Assembly: GCF_900313065.1 (NCBI RefSeq)
Contig: NZ_OMPU01000014.1
Coordinates: 186,001 to 250,000, forward strand
Direction: 5' to 3'
DNA: 64,000 nt
From: Kiloniella sp. EL199
Lineage (GTDB): Bacteria > Pseudomonadota > Alphaproteobacteria > Kiloniellales > Kiloniellaceae
This document shows, one piece after another, positions 45,021 through 52,818 of the stretch. The notes beneath the pieces are model-generated. The model made no database searches and had not been told where the DNA came from. It saw nothing but the letters and a program-made list of their open reading frames with translations. Each line of letters opens with the position of its first letter. Within the stretch, counting starts at the first letter, position 1. Position numbers and translations under genes: made by a program.

Positions 45021-45106
45021 GACCACTGATATAGTGGTCATCCCCCAAATATTTACAGTATCATTACCTTAAAATGTAATAATCCATTATAATAACGTTA
45101 TTACAT
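45021..45106. repeat. Two inverted repeats between the Tad genes and the methyltransferase gene
   Basis: GACCACT-gatat-AGTGGTC at 45021-45039 and ATGTAATAA...TTATTACAT at 45074-45106, in an AT-rich 204-base gap. They could end Tad-operon transcripts or bind a regulator of the methyltransferase gene; neither has a clear T-run on the minus strand. Confidence 0.45.
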
Positions 45107-45144
45107 CTAATATTAAGAGAAACATTAATAACAGCATTTCATGA

Positions 45145-45765
45145 TCAAGAGCAACCATCGGTTTGTCCGGGATCACGCTGAATTGAGATCAAGGCCGATA
45201 TTCGCGGACTATGAATTGCCGCACGCGAAATTTGTGTCCTCTCGATAATATTATCAAAAATCAGAGGCTCATAATTATAATAAACTTCAGCAATAATTAT
45301 GTTATCCAATGGATCCACATTCAAACCATTTGGGATTTGTGCAGTCGTTCCTACAGCACCAACACTCCCTGTAACAGCCAAATTACCGGCGCCGCATTGT
45401 TTCCAGTTAACTTGCGGGGGGTCTTCTCCGGTTCCACTAACAGACGAAACAATAATCACCCCATTATTTTGAAGGTCAAAGGGGTGAATAATATAGTCTG
45501 CCGCATTAAAAAGAACGTTCATCTCTGTCGCTGACATACTTCTGGATTGCGTTACAAGGTCGCTAATTTCAGCAGTTAATCTTAATATTTTGTGATGTAT
45601 CCAGATATATCGGCTCATTTCAATGACGCCTGATAACATGATTAGGAGCACGGGAAGAATCAGGGCCAGTTCAACCAAAGCCACACCCTTATCACACTTA
45701 AGGAAAGGATTAAGATACTGCTTCGTACGACGAACTACTCGATAGACAAAGGAGGATGTTAGCAC
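45145..45765 (-). CDS. TadE-like minor pseudopilin (second)
   Basis: A 206-residue protein with a short basic N-terminus, the TadE-type helix GVALVELALILPVLLIMLSG and an exported part. The Glu within the helix is the conserved position 5 equivalent of pseudopilins. The pilus-assembly (Tad/Flp) system uses such proteins. It overlaps the upstream TadE gene by seven bases, so the two are translationally linked. Confidence 0.85.
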   Translation of the reverse strand: MLTSSFVYRVVRRTKQYLNPFLKCDKGVALVELALILPVLLIMLSGVIEMSRYIWIHHKILRLTAEISDLVTQSRSMSATEMNVLFNAADYIIHPFDLQNNGVIIVSSVSGTGEDPPQVNWKQCGAGNLAVTGSVGAVGTTAQIPNGLNVDPLDNIIIAEVYYNYEPLIFDNIIERTQISRAAIHSPRISALISIQRDPGQTDGCS

Positions 45766-46361
45766 GACGCACCTCCTCCGTAAGGTTCATTACGGACAGC
45801 GACACTGGCCCGCAGTTTTACTTTACCGTCTTTTCCAACTAAATGAGCGATGTACCCCGTAATCAACTGTGTCTCATGTTCAACCGTATAGAGAACAACT
45901 TCAGAGCCATTCCCGGCACCATCAAACCCGGAATCAGAATCCCAAGCCCCGTTACAATTCAAATCTGTAAAAGCTTCACCAGCGTCATAAGCATTATTCC
46001 CATCGGCATCGACGTAAGGTTCTGGATCACCAATCGAATCAAAATCTTTATAAACAAGCGTGGATAATTCATCTGCCTTCACCTGAACAAAACCGGCACC
46101 ATGAAAATTAATCGTTTCTAGTATTTTTTCTTCTTTTGTAACTCCTGGTGCCAAATTACCTGTCACACCATAACGCGCAGCCTCACGCAACCCACCTTCC
46201 AACAAGATAGAGGCAAAATAGACGCCACCAAGATCAAATATCCCCAAAACCATCGTTAAAAAAACCGGCAGACCAAGAGCGTATTCTAATGCCACAACAC
46301 CTTTGTCACATTTTGCAAATCTGGAACGTTTGATTCTTTTGATTAGCTTATACAATGGCAT
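45759..46361 (-). CDS. TadE-like pseudopilin with calcium-loop-like motifs
   Basis: A 200-residue protein with the TadE helix GVVALEYALGLPVFLTMVLG after a basic leader. Residues 118-150 contain two Asp/Asn-rich loops, DADGNNAYDAGE and DLNCNGAWDSD, that look like EF-hand-type calcium loops. Its ATG overlaps the stop of TadG by one base (TAATG). Middle gene of a three-gene TadG-TadE-TadE set. Confidence 0.88.
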   Translation of the reverse strand: MPLYKLIKRIKRSRFAKCDKGVVALEYALGLPVFLTMVLGIFDLGGVYFASILLEGGLREAARYGVTGNLAPGVTKEEKILETINFHGAGFVQVKADELSTLVYKDFDSIGDPEPYVDADGNNAYDAGEAFTDLNCNGAWDSDSGFDGAGNGSEVVLYTVEHETQLITGYIAHLVGKDGKVKLRASVAVRNEPYGGGASC

Positions 46362-47746
46362 TATTTTGAAATCCGAAGTTCAGATAACTCAGTGCCTATT
46401 TTTTCAAAGGCTTTTTCCAATTCCGCAGCACTGTCAGCCTTAAAATAATAAGGCGCTGTTGTCGCGCTTGCGACATTCTTCATCAAGTTAGTTTCCACAT
46501 GATATTCGACAACGTATATATCAACGCCAGTTGCTTTTACCTGCGCGGCAACAGCAGACAGTCGATCATTCATCTCAGATACACTTAAATCACCTCTATA
46601 AGCATCACGATAAGAACTTGTATTCATGCCATCTGTCATGATTACGATGGCCCGGCGAAGGTTACTTTTATTACTCGCCTGATCATAAGGTTCTCCCGGC
46701 ATCAAAGCACGCCAAGCCCAAACAAGTCCCTGCGCAATTGTTGTTGTACCGGTCGGATCGGAAAGTTCATTAATTGCAGCCATAGCATGACTTTTTGTGC
46801 CAGAAAGCTTTGAAATTCCCCACTCCGGGCAGCGTACCGTATACAAATAACCATTATTCGGATTAACAACCCGACGTGGCATTGGTTCCCATGCTTCCCA
46901 GACAACACCACCAACATCAGCATCATACAGCAAATGATCTGCGTCATCGTCATTTCCGTTATCAGTATAACGGGCATAAGCACACCCAACCCAATCATCA
47001 TCAGGCTCTGTAATAAAAGGAACTGGAGAGTTATTTGTATACCAATAGCCATCAACAAGAGTATTAAAATCTGGATCGTAATCAACACCGCGTTCTGCAA
47101 CATTTACAGCAGCTGACCACGGAACCAGCCCAACTTGCAGATTTTCGCTTTCGGTCTCATTCCCAAAAAGTTTACCAACAAGAACACCGGCAGCATCCTT
47201 GGCAGAGTCCAAACGCGATCCCGTACCATCAGATGACCCCATAGATCCCGTTGTATCAATCGAAATAACAACATCCAAAGGGGTGACAAGTCTTGTAACC
47301 TCGGCACTGGCAGAAACTGACATTGTTTCTCGGCCAAGAACCCTCATTAATGTTGTATCAAGAATAGCAGAAGCTGCAACTGTTACGGTTGTACCATTAT
47401 TATCAATGACAGGGTCTTCAAGCGTAATATCAACCCCCATAAAACTGCTCGGGAAATTTGCGTTGAAATATTTCTCGAACTCATCTTCCAACTTGTTCAC
47501 ATCATCTGCATAAGGTGCGGCGGCCAATGCAGAAGCATCCAGTGCCTGGCTTAAACGTGCTTTGACAACATAACCACGCCCGACATCAACTCCCAGACCA
47601 ACTACTCCAATCAGGGGAATAATAACCAAACCAAAATTGATAAAAATCGAGCCTTGCTCACAGACGCAAAACGCCCTCGCCGTCTGATTGATACGGGTCT
47701 TAAAATCAACAAGCCTTGTTGCTATTACTGAAAAAGGTTTTATCAC
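46361..47746 (-). CDS. TadG-like protein with a von Willebrand factor A domain
   Basis: A 461-residue protein. An N-terminal Tad-type helix (GSIFINFGLVIIPLIGVVGL) precedes a TadG/Flp-like region with ASALAAAPYADD, then a vWA domain beginning DVVISIDTTGSMGSSDGTGS, a MIDAS metal site of the DxTGS form, and AIVIMTDGMNTSS. TadG proteins are membrane-anchored parts of the Tad pilus. First gene of the set. The rest of the tad locus (pilin, TadA ATPase, secretin) is not in this window. Confidence 0.9.
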   Translation of the reverse strand: MIKPFSVIATRLVDFKTRINQTARAFCVCEQGSIFINFGLVIIPLIGVVGLGVDVGRGYVVKARLSQALDASALAAAPYADDVNKLEDEFEKYFNANFPSSFMGVDITLEDPVIDNNGTTVTVAASAILDTTLMRVLGRETMSVSASAEVTRLVTPLDVVISIDTTGSMGSSDGTGSRLDSAKDAAGVLVGKLFGNETESENLQVGLVPWSAAVNVAERGVDYDPDFNTLVDGYWYTNNSPVPFITEPDDDWVGCAYARYTDNGNDDDADHLLYDADVGGVVWEAWEPMPRRVVNPNNGYLYTVRCPEWGISKLSGTKSHAMAAINELSDPTGTTTIAQGLVWAWRALMPGEPYDQASNKSNLRRAIVIMTDGMNTSSYRDAYRGDLSVSEMNDRLSAVAAQVKATGVDIYVVEYHVETNLMKNVASATTAPYYFKADSAAELEKAFEKIGTELSELRISK

Positions 47747-48090
47747 CAGATCGCCCTGCTAATTTGAGCATCAATCGCTATTCAATGCATCACGTTTGCT
47801 GCTACGGCTTAATTTGCGGCCATATACTTGGCTTATCATGCACTTTTACCAAATGAGCGATTAAAAAAAGATTAACGCTAACCCATTAAAATAAAACAAT
47901 AATTTAGATAAAATTTGAGATTTATTTTTAATCAGGGATAAATTCAACAATAACAGCCCTGTATCTCGCAATACCAATTCCCACAAGACAATAAACTTGA
48001 ACAAAAGAGTTTTTCACTTCAGAAATACCGGGAAAGACTTAAGACACTCATTTAGCTCATTCGATGTAAAAAATAATCAAGGCACAAAAA
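47747..48090. other. AT-rich divergent region between tadG and tauE
   Basis: No gene is visible. The region holds the start-side promoter DNA of both genes; the only identified element is the CtrA-like site at 47861-47876. Confidence 0.5.
47861..47876 (-). promoter_or_regulatory. CtrA-like binding site upstream of the Tad genes
   Basis: TTAAAAAAAGATTAAC matches the CtrA consensus TTAA-N7-TTAAC exactly. It lies about 115 bases before the tadG start. In Caulobacter and relatives pilus genes are direct CtrA targets, and the same window encodes CpdR, TrcR and GapR. Confidence 0.55.
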
Positions 48091-48804
48091 TTGGAGCCCT
48101 ATATTTTTCTCGCAATCGCTTTTCTTGGCTCTCTGATTTCTGCCTTGTTTGGCCTCGGTAGTGGGCTTATCGTTCTGTCACTCGGATCGCTCTTTATCCC
48201 CATCAAGGATTGTATCGCACTGGCGACTATCCTCTTTATGGCATCAACGTTCACAAAAACCATCCTATATCATCAATATATAGACTGGAAACTCTCGGCC
48301 ATAATTGCCTTGGGAAGTATCCCCTTTTCCCTGTTAGGGGCCGAAACGCTAGCTTCTATTGATCCAGAACCGCTTCGTCCCCTATTAGCAGGGTTTATTA
48401 TCCTCAGTGTTATCATTAGTACTCTTGGGCTACAACTATTCCTGCCTCAAAGAGCATCCATCGCTCTCGCTGTTGCTGCGCTATATGGGTATGTATCCGG
48501 ACTTCTTAGCAGTGGAAATCCCATTAAGGCGTTAGCGCTAGATCGCATGGGTTTTGAGAAGCAATCTTTTATCGGTGTGATGGCAGCAACTGCACTCGGC
48601 GTGAACATCACCAAGTTGGTCAGCTATTCAGATAACAGCATACTCCGGCCAGAACATTATCCACTTGGGATAGCCTTGATCGTCATCTCAATAACTTCGG
48701 CCCTGATCGGTAAGAAACTTATCCATCGAATTGAGAACGACAGATACAAACAAGGCCTGTCTGTCATTTTGATTTTCTCGGCAATAGCCCTGTTATTTAA
48801 ATAG
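48091..48804 (+). CDS. TauE/SafE-family membrane permease
   Basis: A 237-residue protein with about eight membrane helices and the family pattern (LGSLISALFGLGSGLIVLSL, and a repeat half ALYGYVSGLLSSGNP). This family exports sulfite or organosulfonates in some bacteria; the substrate here is unknown. It starts at a TTG with AAGG about nine bases upstream. Confidence 0.88.
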   Translation: MEPYIFLAIAFLGSLISALFGLGSGLIVLSLGSLFIPIKDCIALATILFMASTFTKTILYHQYIDWKLSAIIALGSIPFSLLGAETLASIDPEPLRPLLAGFIILSVIISTLGLQLFLPQRASIALAVAALYGYVSGLLSSGNPIKALALDRMGFEKQSFIGVMAATALGVNITKLVSYSDNSILRPEHYPLGIALIVISITSALIGKKLIHRIENDRYKQGLSVILIFSAIALLFK

Positions 48805-48826
48805 CTTTTGAGAAGCCAGACAAAAG

Positions 48827-48854
48827 AAAACCCCAAGGTTTCCCTTGGGGTTTT
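48827..48854. terminator. Bidirectional terminator between tauE and tRNA-Val
   Basis: AAAACCCCAAGG at 48827-48838 and CCTTGGGGTTTT at 48843-48854 form a perfect twelve-base stem with a TTTC loop. It ends two bases from the encoded CCA of the tRNA gene and can serve both strands. Confidence 0.88.
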
Positions 48855-48856
48855 CA

Positions 48857-48931
48857 TGGTGGGCGTAACTGGGATTGAACCAGTGACCCCTTCGATGTCA
48901 ACGAAGTGCTCTCCCGCTGAGCTATACGCCC
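48857..48931 (-). tRNA. tRNA-Val (anticodon GAC)
   Basis: The minus strand folds into a complete cloverleaf of 75 bases with encoded CCA. Acceptor GGGCGTA pairs with TACGCCC, D-arm GCTC/GAGC, anticodon arm CTTCG-TTGACAT-CGAAG with anticodon GAC, and T-arm ACTGG-TTCAATC-CCAGT. A terminator directly follows. Confidence 0.97.
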
Positions 48932-49031
48932 TGTATCCAACAAATCGTCTGATAAAACACTCTTTGTTTGGTGAGACAGGGAAGTATCAAACTGCCATAT
49001 GTTTGACAAGCCCTTTCACAAAAGTTTTCCG

Positions 49032-49388
49032 TTACAAAAGTACTTTCTTCACTTCAATAATTAAATCTCTAAGATGAAATGGCTTCGACAAAACCTTCGC
49101 ACTTTTGAAAGAAAGATCTGTCTCCTCCATCAGTACTCCCGAAAAACCAGTAATGAACATCACTTTTATCTCCGGCTGATGAAAACGGGCAATCTTGGCC
49201 AACTCAACGCCGCCCTTTTCCGGCATAACCACATCAGTAAGTACCAAATCAAATCTGTGAAACGATAAGGTTTCTTCAGCTTCCAGGCCATTCGCAGCAG
49301 ATATCACATTGTGTCCAGCCCGCTCCAAGGCACGGCACAGGTAATAACGCAAGTTATCATCATCTTCTGCAAGAAGAATGTCAGCCAT
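49032..49388 (-). CDS. cpdR: CpdR-like single-domain response regulator
   Basis: A 118-residue receiver with no output domain. Acidic pocket ILLAEDDDN, phosphorylated aspartate D52 in LVLTDVVMPEKGG, the Thr/Lys switch residues in VMFITGFSG and VLSKPFHLRDLI. The last motif and N-terminus match CpdR, the ClpXP adaptor that in its unphosphorylated state promotes degradation of PdeA and CtrA in Caulobacter. I used the ATG at 49388, which gives the standard MADILLAEDDD start. It lies beside the tRNA-Val gene on the same strand. Confidence 0.92.
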   Translation of the reverse strand: MADILLAEDDDNLRYYLCRALERAGHNVISAANGLEAEETLSFHRFDLVLTDVVMPEKGGVELAKIARFHQPEIKVMFITGFSGVLMEETDLSFKSAKVLSKPFHLRDLIIEVKKVLL

Positions 49389-49585
49389 CAAAAAAGGTGT
49401 ATCAATCAAATAAAGTTCAAAAAAACTCTCGACACTTCGTCATCATCGCATCAAGAATAGATTTAACCTTATACAACAAATCACTGCCCATAATCAAAAG
49501 AGCACCATGATAGTCACACCCTACAGGCAGAAATCAGTTTCCATTTTACAATTGGGATATATATCAGGCTCTTCACGATCATATC

Positions 49586-50533
49586 ATGACTTACGACCTT
49601 AATGAGATGGGCGAAAACATTTCGACAACACAGCAAAAGATACCTACAGACTTCAAACAAGGGGCTGTGAGAGAGACAGAATCCTATCGGTTACACCTGC
49701 CCGATCAGCACACATTACCCGTTGTTCTCTCGTCACCTCATAGCGGTAATAACTATCCTGAATCATTTATCCAGGGATCAAAGCTGGATAGCCATGATCT
49801 GCGTCGTTCAGAAGACTCTTTTGTCGATGAGCTTTTTCAAAATGCTCCAAAGTTAGGGGCACCCCTACTGTGCGCACTCTTTCCCCGTGCTTTTGTCGAT
49901 GCCAACAGAGAACCTTTTGAGCTCGATCCCCATATGTTCGAGGATGAACTGCCTAGTTATGTAAATACAAACTCACCCCGTGTTGCAGTTGGCCTGGGAA
50001 CCATTGCCCGCAATGTCACGAGCGAGACACAAATTTACAAAGACAAGCTAACCTTTGCTGAAGCAAAAGATCGTATAGAGCGATTTTACTGGCCTTATCA
50101 TCAGGTCCTTCGTCAACTTGTCGATGCCACAAAACGTAAATTTGGTTATTGTATCTTAATTGACTGCCATTCGATGCCCAAACTTACCACACAGGTTAAC
50201 GGTATCAGTTCACGATCTTCATCTGTTCATTTTGTGCTCGGAGACCGTTTTGGCACAGCTTGTTCAAGCGCAGTCACAAAAACAGTAGAAGATATTTTAG
50301 AACAAAATTCATATCGTGTGCTCTGTAATAACCCTTATCCCGGCGGATTTATAACCCAGCATTACGGTGAACCAGCCTTGGGAATAAACTGCCTTCAAAT
50401 CGAAATATCCCGCACACTCTATATGGATGAAGACAGGATTGAACGCCGCCCGGATTTTGATGATATGGCCTCATTAATGGATGAAATCGTTCTTGCTGCC
50501 GGATCAATCAAAGCAAACGTTCTCGACTATTAG
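49586..50533 (+). CDS. N-formylglutamate amidohydrolase family protein (second copy)
   Basis: A 315-residue member of the FGase family, longer at the N-terminus by about 45 residues. Metal-site segments are VVLSSPHSGNNYPESF, LFPRAFVDANREPFELDP, CILIDCHSMPK and CLQIEISRTLYMDED. The motif order is that of the DUF/FGase hydrolases seen next to cpdR in some alphaproteobacteria, divergent here. Substrate unknown. Confidence 0.86.
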   Translation: MTYDLNEMGENISTTQQKIPTDFKQGAVRETESYRLHLPDQHTLPVVLSSPHSGNNYPESFIQGSKLDSHDLRRSEDSFVDELFQNAPKLGAPLLCALFPRAFVDANREPFELDPHMFEDELPSYVNTNSPRVAVGLGTIARNVTSETQIYKDKLTFAEAKDRIERFYWPYHQVLRQLVDATKRKFGYCILIDCHSMPKLTTQVNGISSRSSSVHFVLGDRFGTACSSAVTKTVEDILEQNSYRVLCNNPYPGGFITQHYGEPALGINCLQIEISRTLYMDEDRIERRPDFDDMASLMDEIVLAAGSIKANVLDY

Positions 50534-50830
50534 TTCTGCAAATAAACTTGAGCTGCTGATACTTTTTGCCGCCCCATCTGTCATTTTGAAACTTAAAATG
50601 AACAGCCTAGGCATCATCTGTGCATAAGGTTTTACTCAATGCCAGAAACCATCAATCACGATTGTTTTTATTTTCAAAACACGCCATCTCTAACTATTTA
50701 ATAAGAAAAGACTTTTCCTACCATCTTCACTTTGGACTGAAATCTTTAAAACTTTCACCCCTCTAACCATTAAAAATTGGCCTCAAAATTGCTTTCTAAA
50801 TTTCAACAGTAATGGAAACTGGAGGAGAGA
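50534..50830. other. Gene-free stretch between the amidohydrolase and a 57-residue ORF
   Basis: A seven-base-arm inverted repeat (TCATTTT-gaaactt-AAAATGA at 50581-50601) is the only structure seen; it may be a terminator or an operator. The rest is AT-rich promoter-like DNA without a clear consensus. Confidence 0.4.
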
Positions 50831-51004
50831 ATGTTCGATCATGAAAGACGTCAGGATTTTCTAATTCGTAAAAACCAACAACCCGTAAAAATTTTGGCAA
50901 TGAAAGAAGAAAATGTCGGGAAATTTATTAGTCGTGTAACACGCAAATTCCCAAATGAACACTGGGAAATTTTACCTCGGATGCTACCAATTCAAACCGA
51001 CTAA
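50831..51004 (+). CDS. Small protein of unknown function (57 residues)
   Basis: The ORF MFDHERRQDFLIRKNQQPVK ... ends at a TAA at 51002-51004. It has a perfect GGAGGAGAG immediately upstream of the ATG, and coding-like codon use. The product is basic and soluble, with KFISRVTRKFPNEHWE in the second half. I do not recognise it. The lytic transglycosylase gene begins 80 bases after its stop on the same strand. Confidence 0.6.
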   Translation: MFDHERRQDFLIRKNQQPVKILAMKEENVGKFISRVTRKFPNEHWEILPRMLPIQTD

Positions 51005-51084
51005 GAAACTAAAAGATGAAAGGTCATTGGATAACAACCATTCATCAAACATCGCAAATACAACAGGGAAAGGAGTAAAAGATC

Positions 51085-51972
51085 ATGCTGTGCAAACTGT
51101 TACAATCGCTTGTGCTTGCTATCGGTGTTCTCACATCAGCCAATGCTTTTGCTCAATCCCTTAGTACAAAAAAAAATAATGATATCTGCGCAGATATTAT
51201 TACCGAAACCGAAATTCAGAAAAAAATTCCTCTTCATCTTCTCAGAGCAATTTCGCTTGTTGAATCGGGCAAATGGGATAAAGAAAAGGGAAGCAAAGTA
51301 GCATGGCCCTGGACAGTGATGGCAGAAGGAAGAGGAAGATATCTTCCGACCAAACAGGCAGCTATTGTCGAAGTACAAAAGCTCAAAGCAAAAGGTGTAA
51401 AAAATATCGACGTTGGCTGTATGCAGGTTAATTTGTACCACCATGCCAAAGCATTCAAATCATTGAATGACGCTTTCGATCCTCATAAAAATGTTGCCTA
51501 TGCGGCAAAGTTTCTTGTTGAGTTACGTGGTAAATCTCCTTCCTGGACATCAGCTGTAGGCAGGTATCATTCTTACAATCAAAAATATAGTACCCCCTAT
51601 CGCCGTAAGGTCTTGACCGCCTGGCGAAATGAAAAGCACCGTATCAACAAAGAACTACGCCTCGCAGCTCTCGAAAAAAGAGCTCGTGATAAAATCGCAA
51701 AACAGCAAACCAAGGCCACAAAACAGGCAAGAAACCCAGGTGGTGTTGCTGTCACTCACTTGAAAACAACAGAACCTGCATCCACTTTGAGCGTAAGTCT
51801 CCCGCAATCCAGTTCACGCAAGAAAGCAACACCTTCAACAAAAGGCCTCGCAAAAACATCTCAAAAAGCAGTTATGACGAGCTCGTCAAAAAACCGGGCA
51901 GTTCCAACCCAAGCCGCCGGACGTTCAATTGCCACCAGGATTCTTTTTGAGAAATTTGATGTGCAGTCCTAA
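51085..51972 (+). CDS. Lytic transglycosylase SLT-domain protein
   Basis: A 295-residue exported protein. Signal peptide LLQSLVLAIGVLTSANAFAQ, then an SLT catalytic domain at about residues 40-190: catalytic glutamate in LRAISLVESG, and VGCMQVNLYHHAKAF plus NVAYAAKFLVELR and AVGRYHSYN. The C-terminal 100 residues are basic, Lys/Ala/Ser/Thr-rich and probably disordered. Such enzymes cut peptidoglycan, often for trans-envelope machines such as flagella or secretion systems; no such operon is adjacent. Confidence 0.88.
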   Translation: MLCKLLQSLVLAIGVLTSANAFAQSLSTKKNNDICADIITETEIQKKIPLHLLRAISLVESGKWDKEKGSKVAWPWTVMAEGRGRYLPTKQAAIVEVQKLKAKGVKNIDVGCMQVNLYHHAKAFKSLNDAFDPHKNVAYAAKFLVELRGKSPSWTSAVGRYHSYNQKYSTPYRRKVLTAWRNEKHRINKELRLAALEKRARDKIAKQQTKATKQARNPGGVAVTHLKTTEPASTLSVSLPQSSSRKKATPSTKGLAKTSQKAVMTSSSKNRAVPTQAAGRSIATRILFEKFDVQS

Positions 51973-52028
51973 AGTTCCATAGAAAATTAAATTAAATTAA
52001 ATAAAACCACAGCATCAGATACAAATAA

Positions 52029-52058
52029 TTGACACGTTCCCTTCTTCTAAAGTAGCTT
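52029..52058 (+). promoter_or_regulatory. Putative promoter of the cobalamin-riboswitch transcript
   Basis: TTGACA at 52029-52034 matches the -35 consensus perfectly; TAGCTT at 52053-52058 is a weak -10 at 18-base spacing. The riboswitch begins within about ten bases. Confidence 0.45.
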
Positions 52059-52064
52059 GATATT

Positions 52065-52243
52065 AAATCGCGAGGTTCCCCCTGTGGGATGAAAAGGGAA
52101 TTTGGTGAAGTCATAATACGACTAACTCCAAAGCTGCCCCCGCAACTGTAAGTGACGAGATATCATTTTGTAGCCCACTGGCCAAACATCGGCTGGGAAG
52201 GAAAGATTGATATTGTTGATCCACGAGCCAGGAGACCTGCCAT
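52065..52243 (+). ncRNA. Cobalamin (B12) riboswitch
   Basis: The conserved order of the adenosylcobalamin aptamer is present: GAGGTTCCCC, GGGATGAAAAGGGAATTTGG, GCTGCCCCCGCAACTGTAAG, GCCCACTGG with GGCTGGGAAGG, and the B12 box AGCCAGGAGACCTGCC at 52226-52241. About 50 bases separate it from the start codon of the next gene; a GGAGGAG ribosome-binding site lies in this stretch, beside a self-complementary GGTGCACC. Control by masking of that site is likely. Confidence 0.95.
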
Positions 52244-52294
52244 CGCATTTATCAACCCTTAACCCGGGCGGGGTGCACCGGAGGAGAAAATGCC

Positions 52295-52639
52295 ATGACG
52301 AGTCACGCCTCTACTCTATCTTTCGCTTCAGCGATTGTTCCTTCAAATTTAAAAAATGATCCAAAATCTATCATTCATCAAATGATTATGATGGATAAGG
52401 AAACGAACACGCCGCCAGAAGATATTATCATCGCCTGGATTTTGAGTCTTCCAAGTGAACTTGACCCCGCGCTGGCTGCCAAACGGTTACTAAAGCACTA
52501 CAAAGATGTGGTCGACCAGACAAATAAAAGCACTTTGAAAACGATGATGTTTCTCAAGCAAACAGCCGAATTTCCCAAATCGCGACTGGCTGCAACATCA
52601 CGTCGAGGCTCCAGATATAGGCGAAAATTGCACTCTTAA
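52295..52639 (+). CDS. Riboswitch-controlled protein of unknown function (114 residues)
   Basis: A soluble 114-residue protein directly behind the cobalamin riboswitch, with GGAGGAG ten bases before its ATG. No signal peptide, membrane helix or cysteine is present. The middle part TPPEDIIIAWILSLPSELDP followed by AALAAKRLLKHYKDVV-like helix (here ALAAKRLLKHYKDVVDQ) looks like a compact helical domain, and the C-terminus is basic (SRRGSRYRRKLHS). I know no family for it. Repression by cobalamin would suggest a role in B12 uptake, synthesis, or a B12-independent alternative reaction. The MATE gene follows after 180 bases. Confidence 0.75.
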   Translation: MTSHASTLSFASAIVPSNLKNDPKSIIHQMIMMDKETNTPPEDIIIAWILSLPSELDPALAAKRLLKHYKDVVDQTNKSTLKTMMFLKQTAEFPKSRLAATSRRGSRYRRKLHS

Positions 52640-52818
52640 TGCGTTGTAAGCTTGCCCGATATAAGAAATTAGAAATACTTCACATAAAACACAGGTGCCT
52701 CAGGATATGAAACATCACAGTGTTGCATGTAGAAAGAAAATAGTAGTACGAGAAATATGGCGGTTGAGATATAAGTCAACTTCCTGTTTCCCCTCGCCTT
52801 TCTTAAAGTACTGAATTA

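Noticed and set aside
48808-49077. An 89-codon open frame on the plus strand
   Set aside because: It crosses the terminator and the tRNA-Val gene, so it cannot be a real coding region.
51085-51972. Type III/IV secretion or flagellar link of the lytic transglycosylase
   Set aside because: No gene of such a system is adjacent; only the enzyme fold can be supported.
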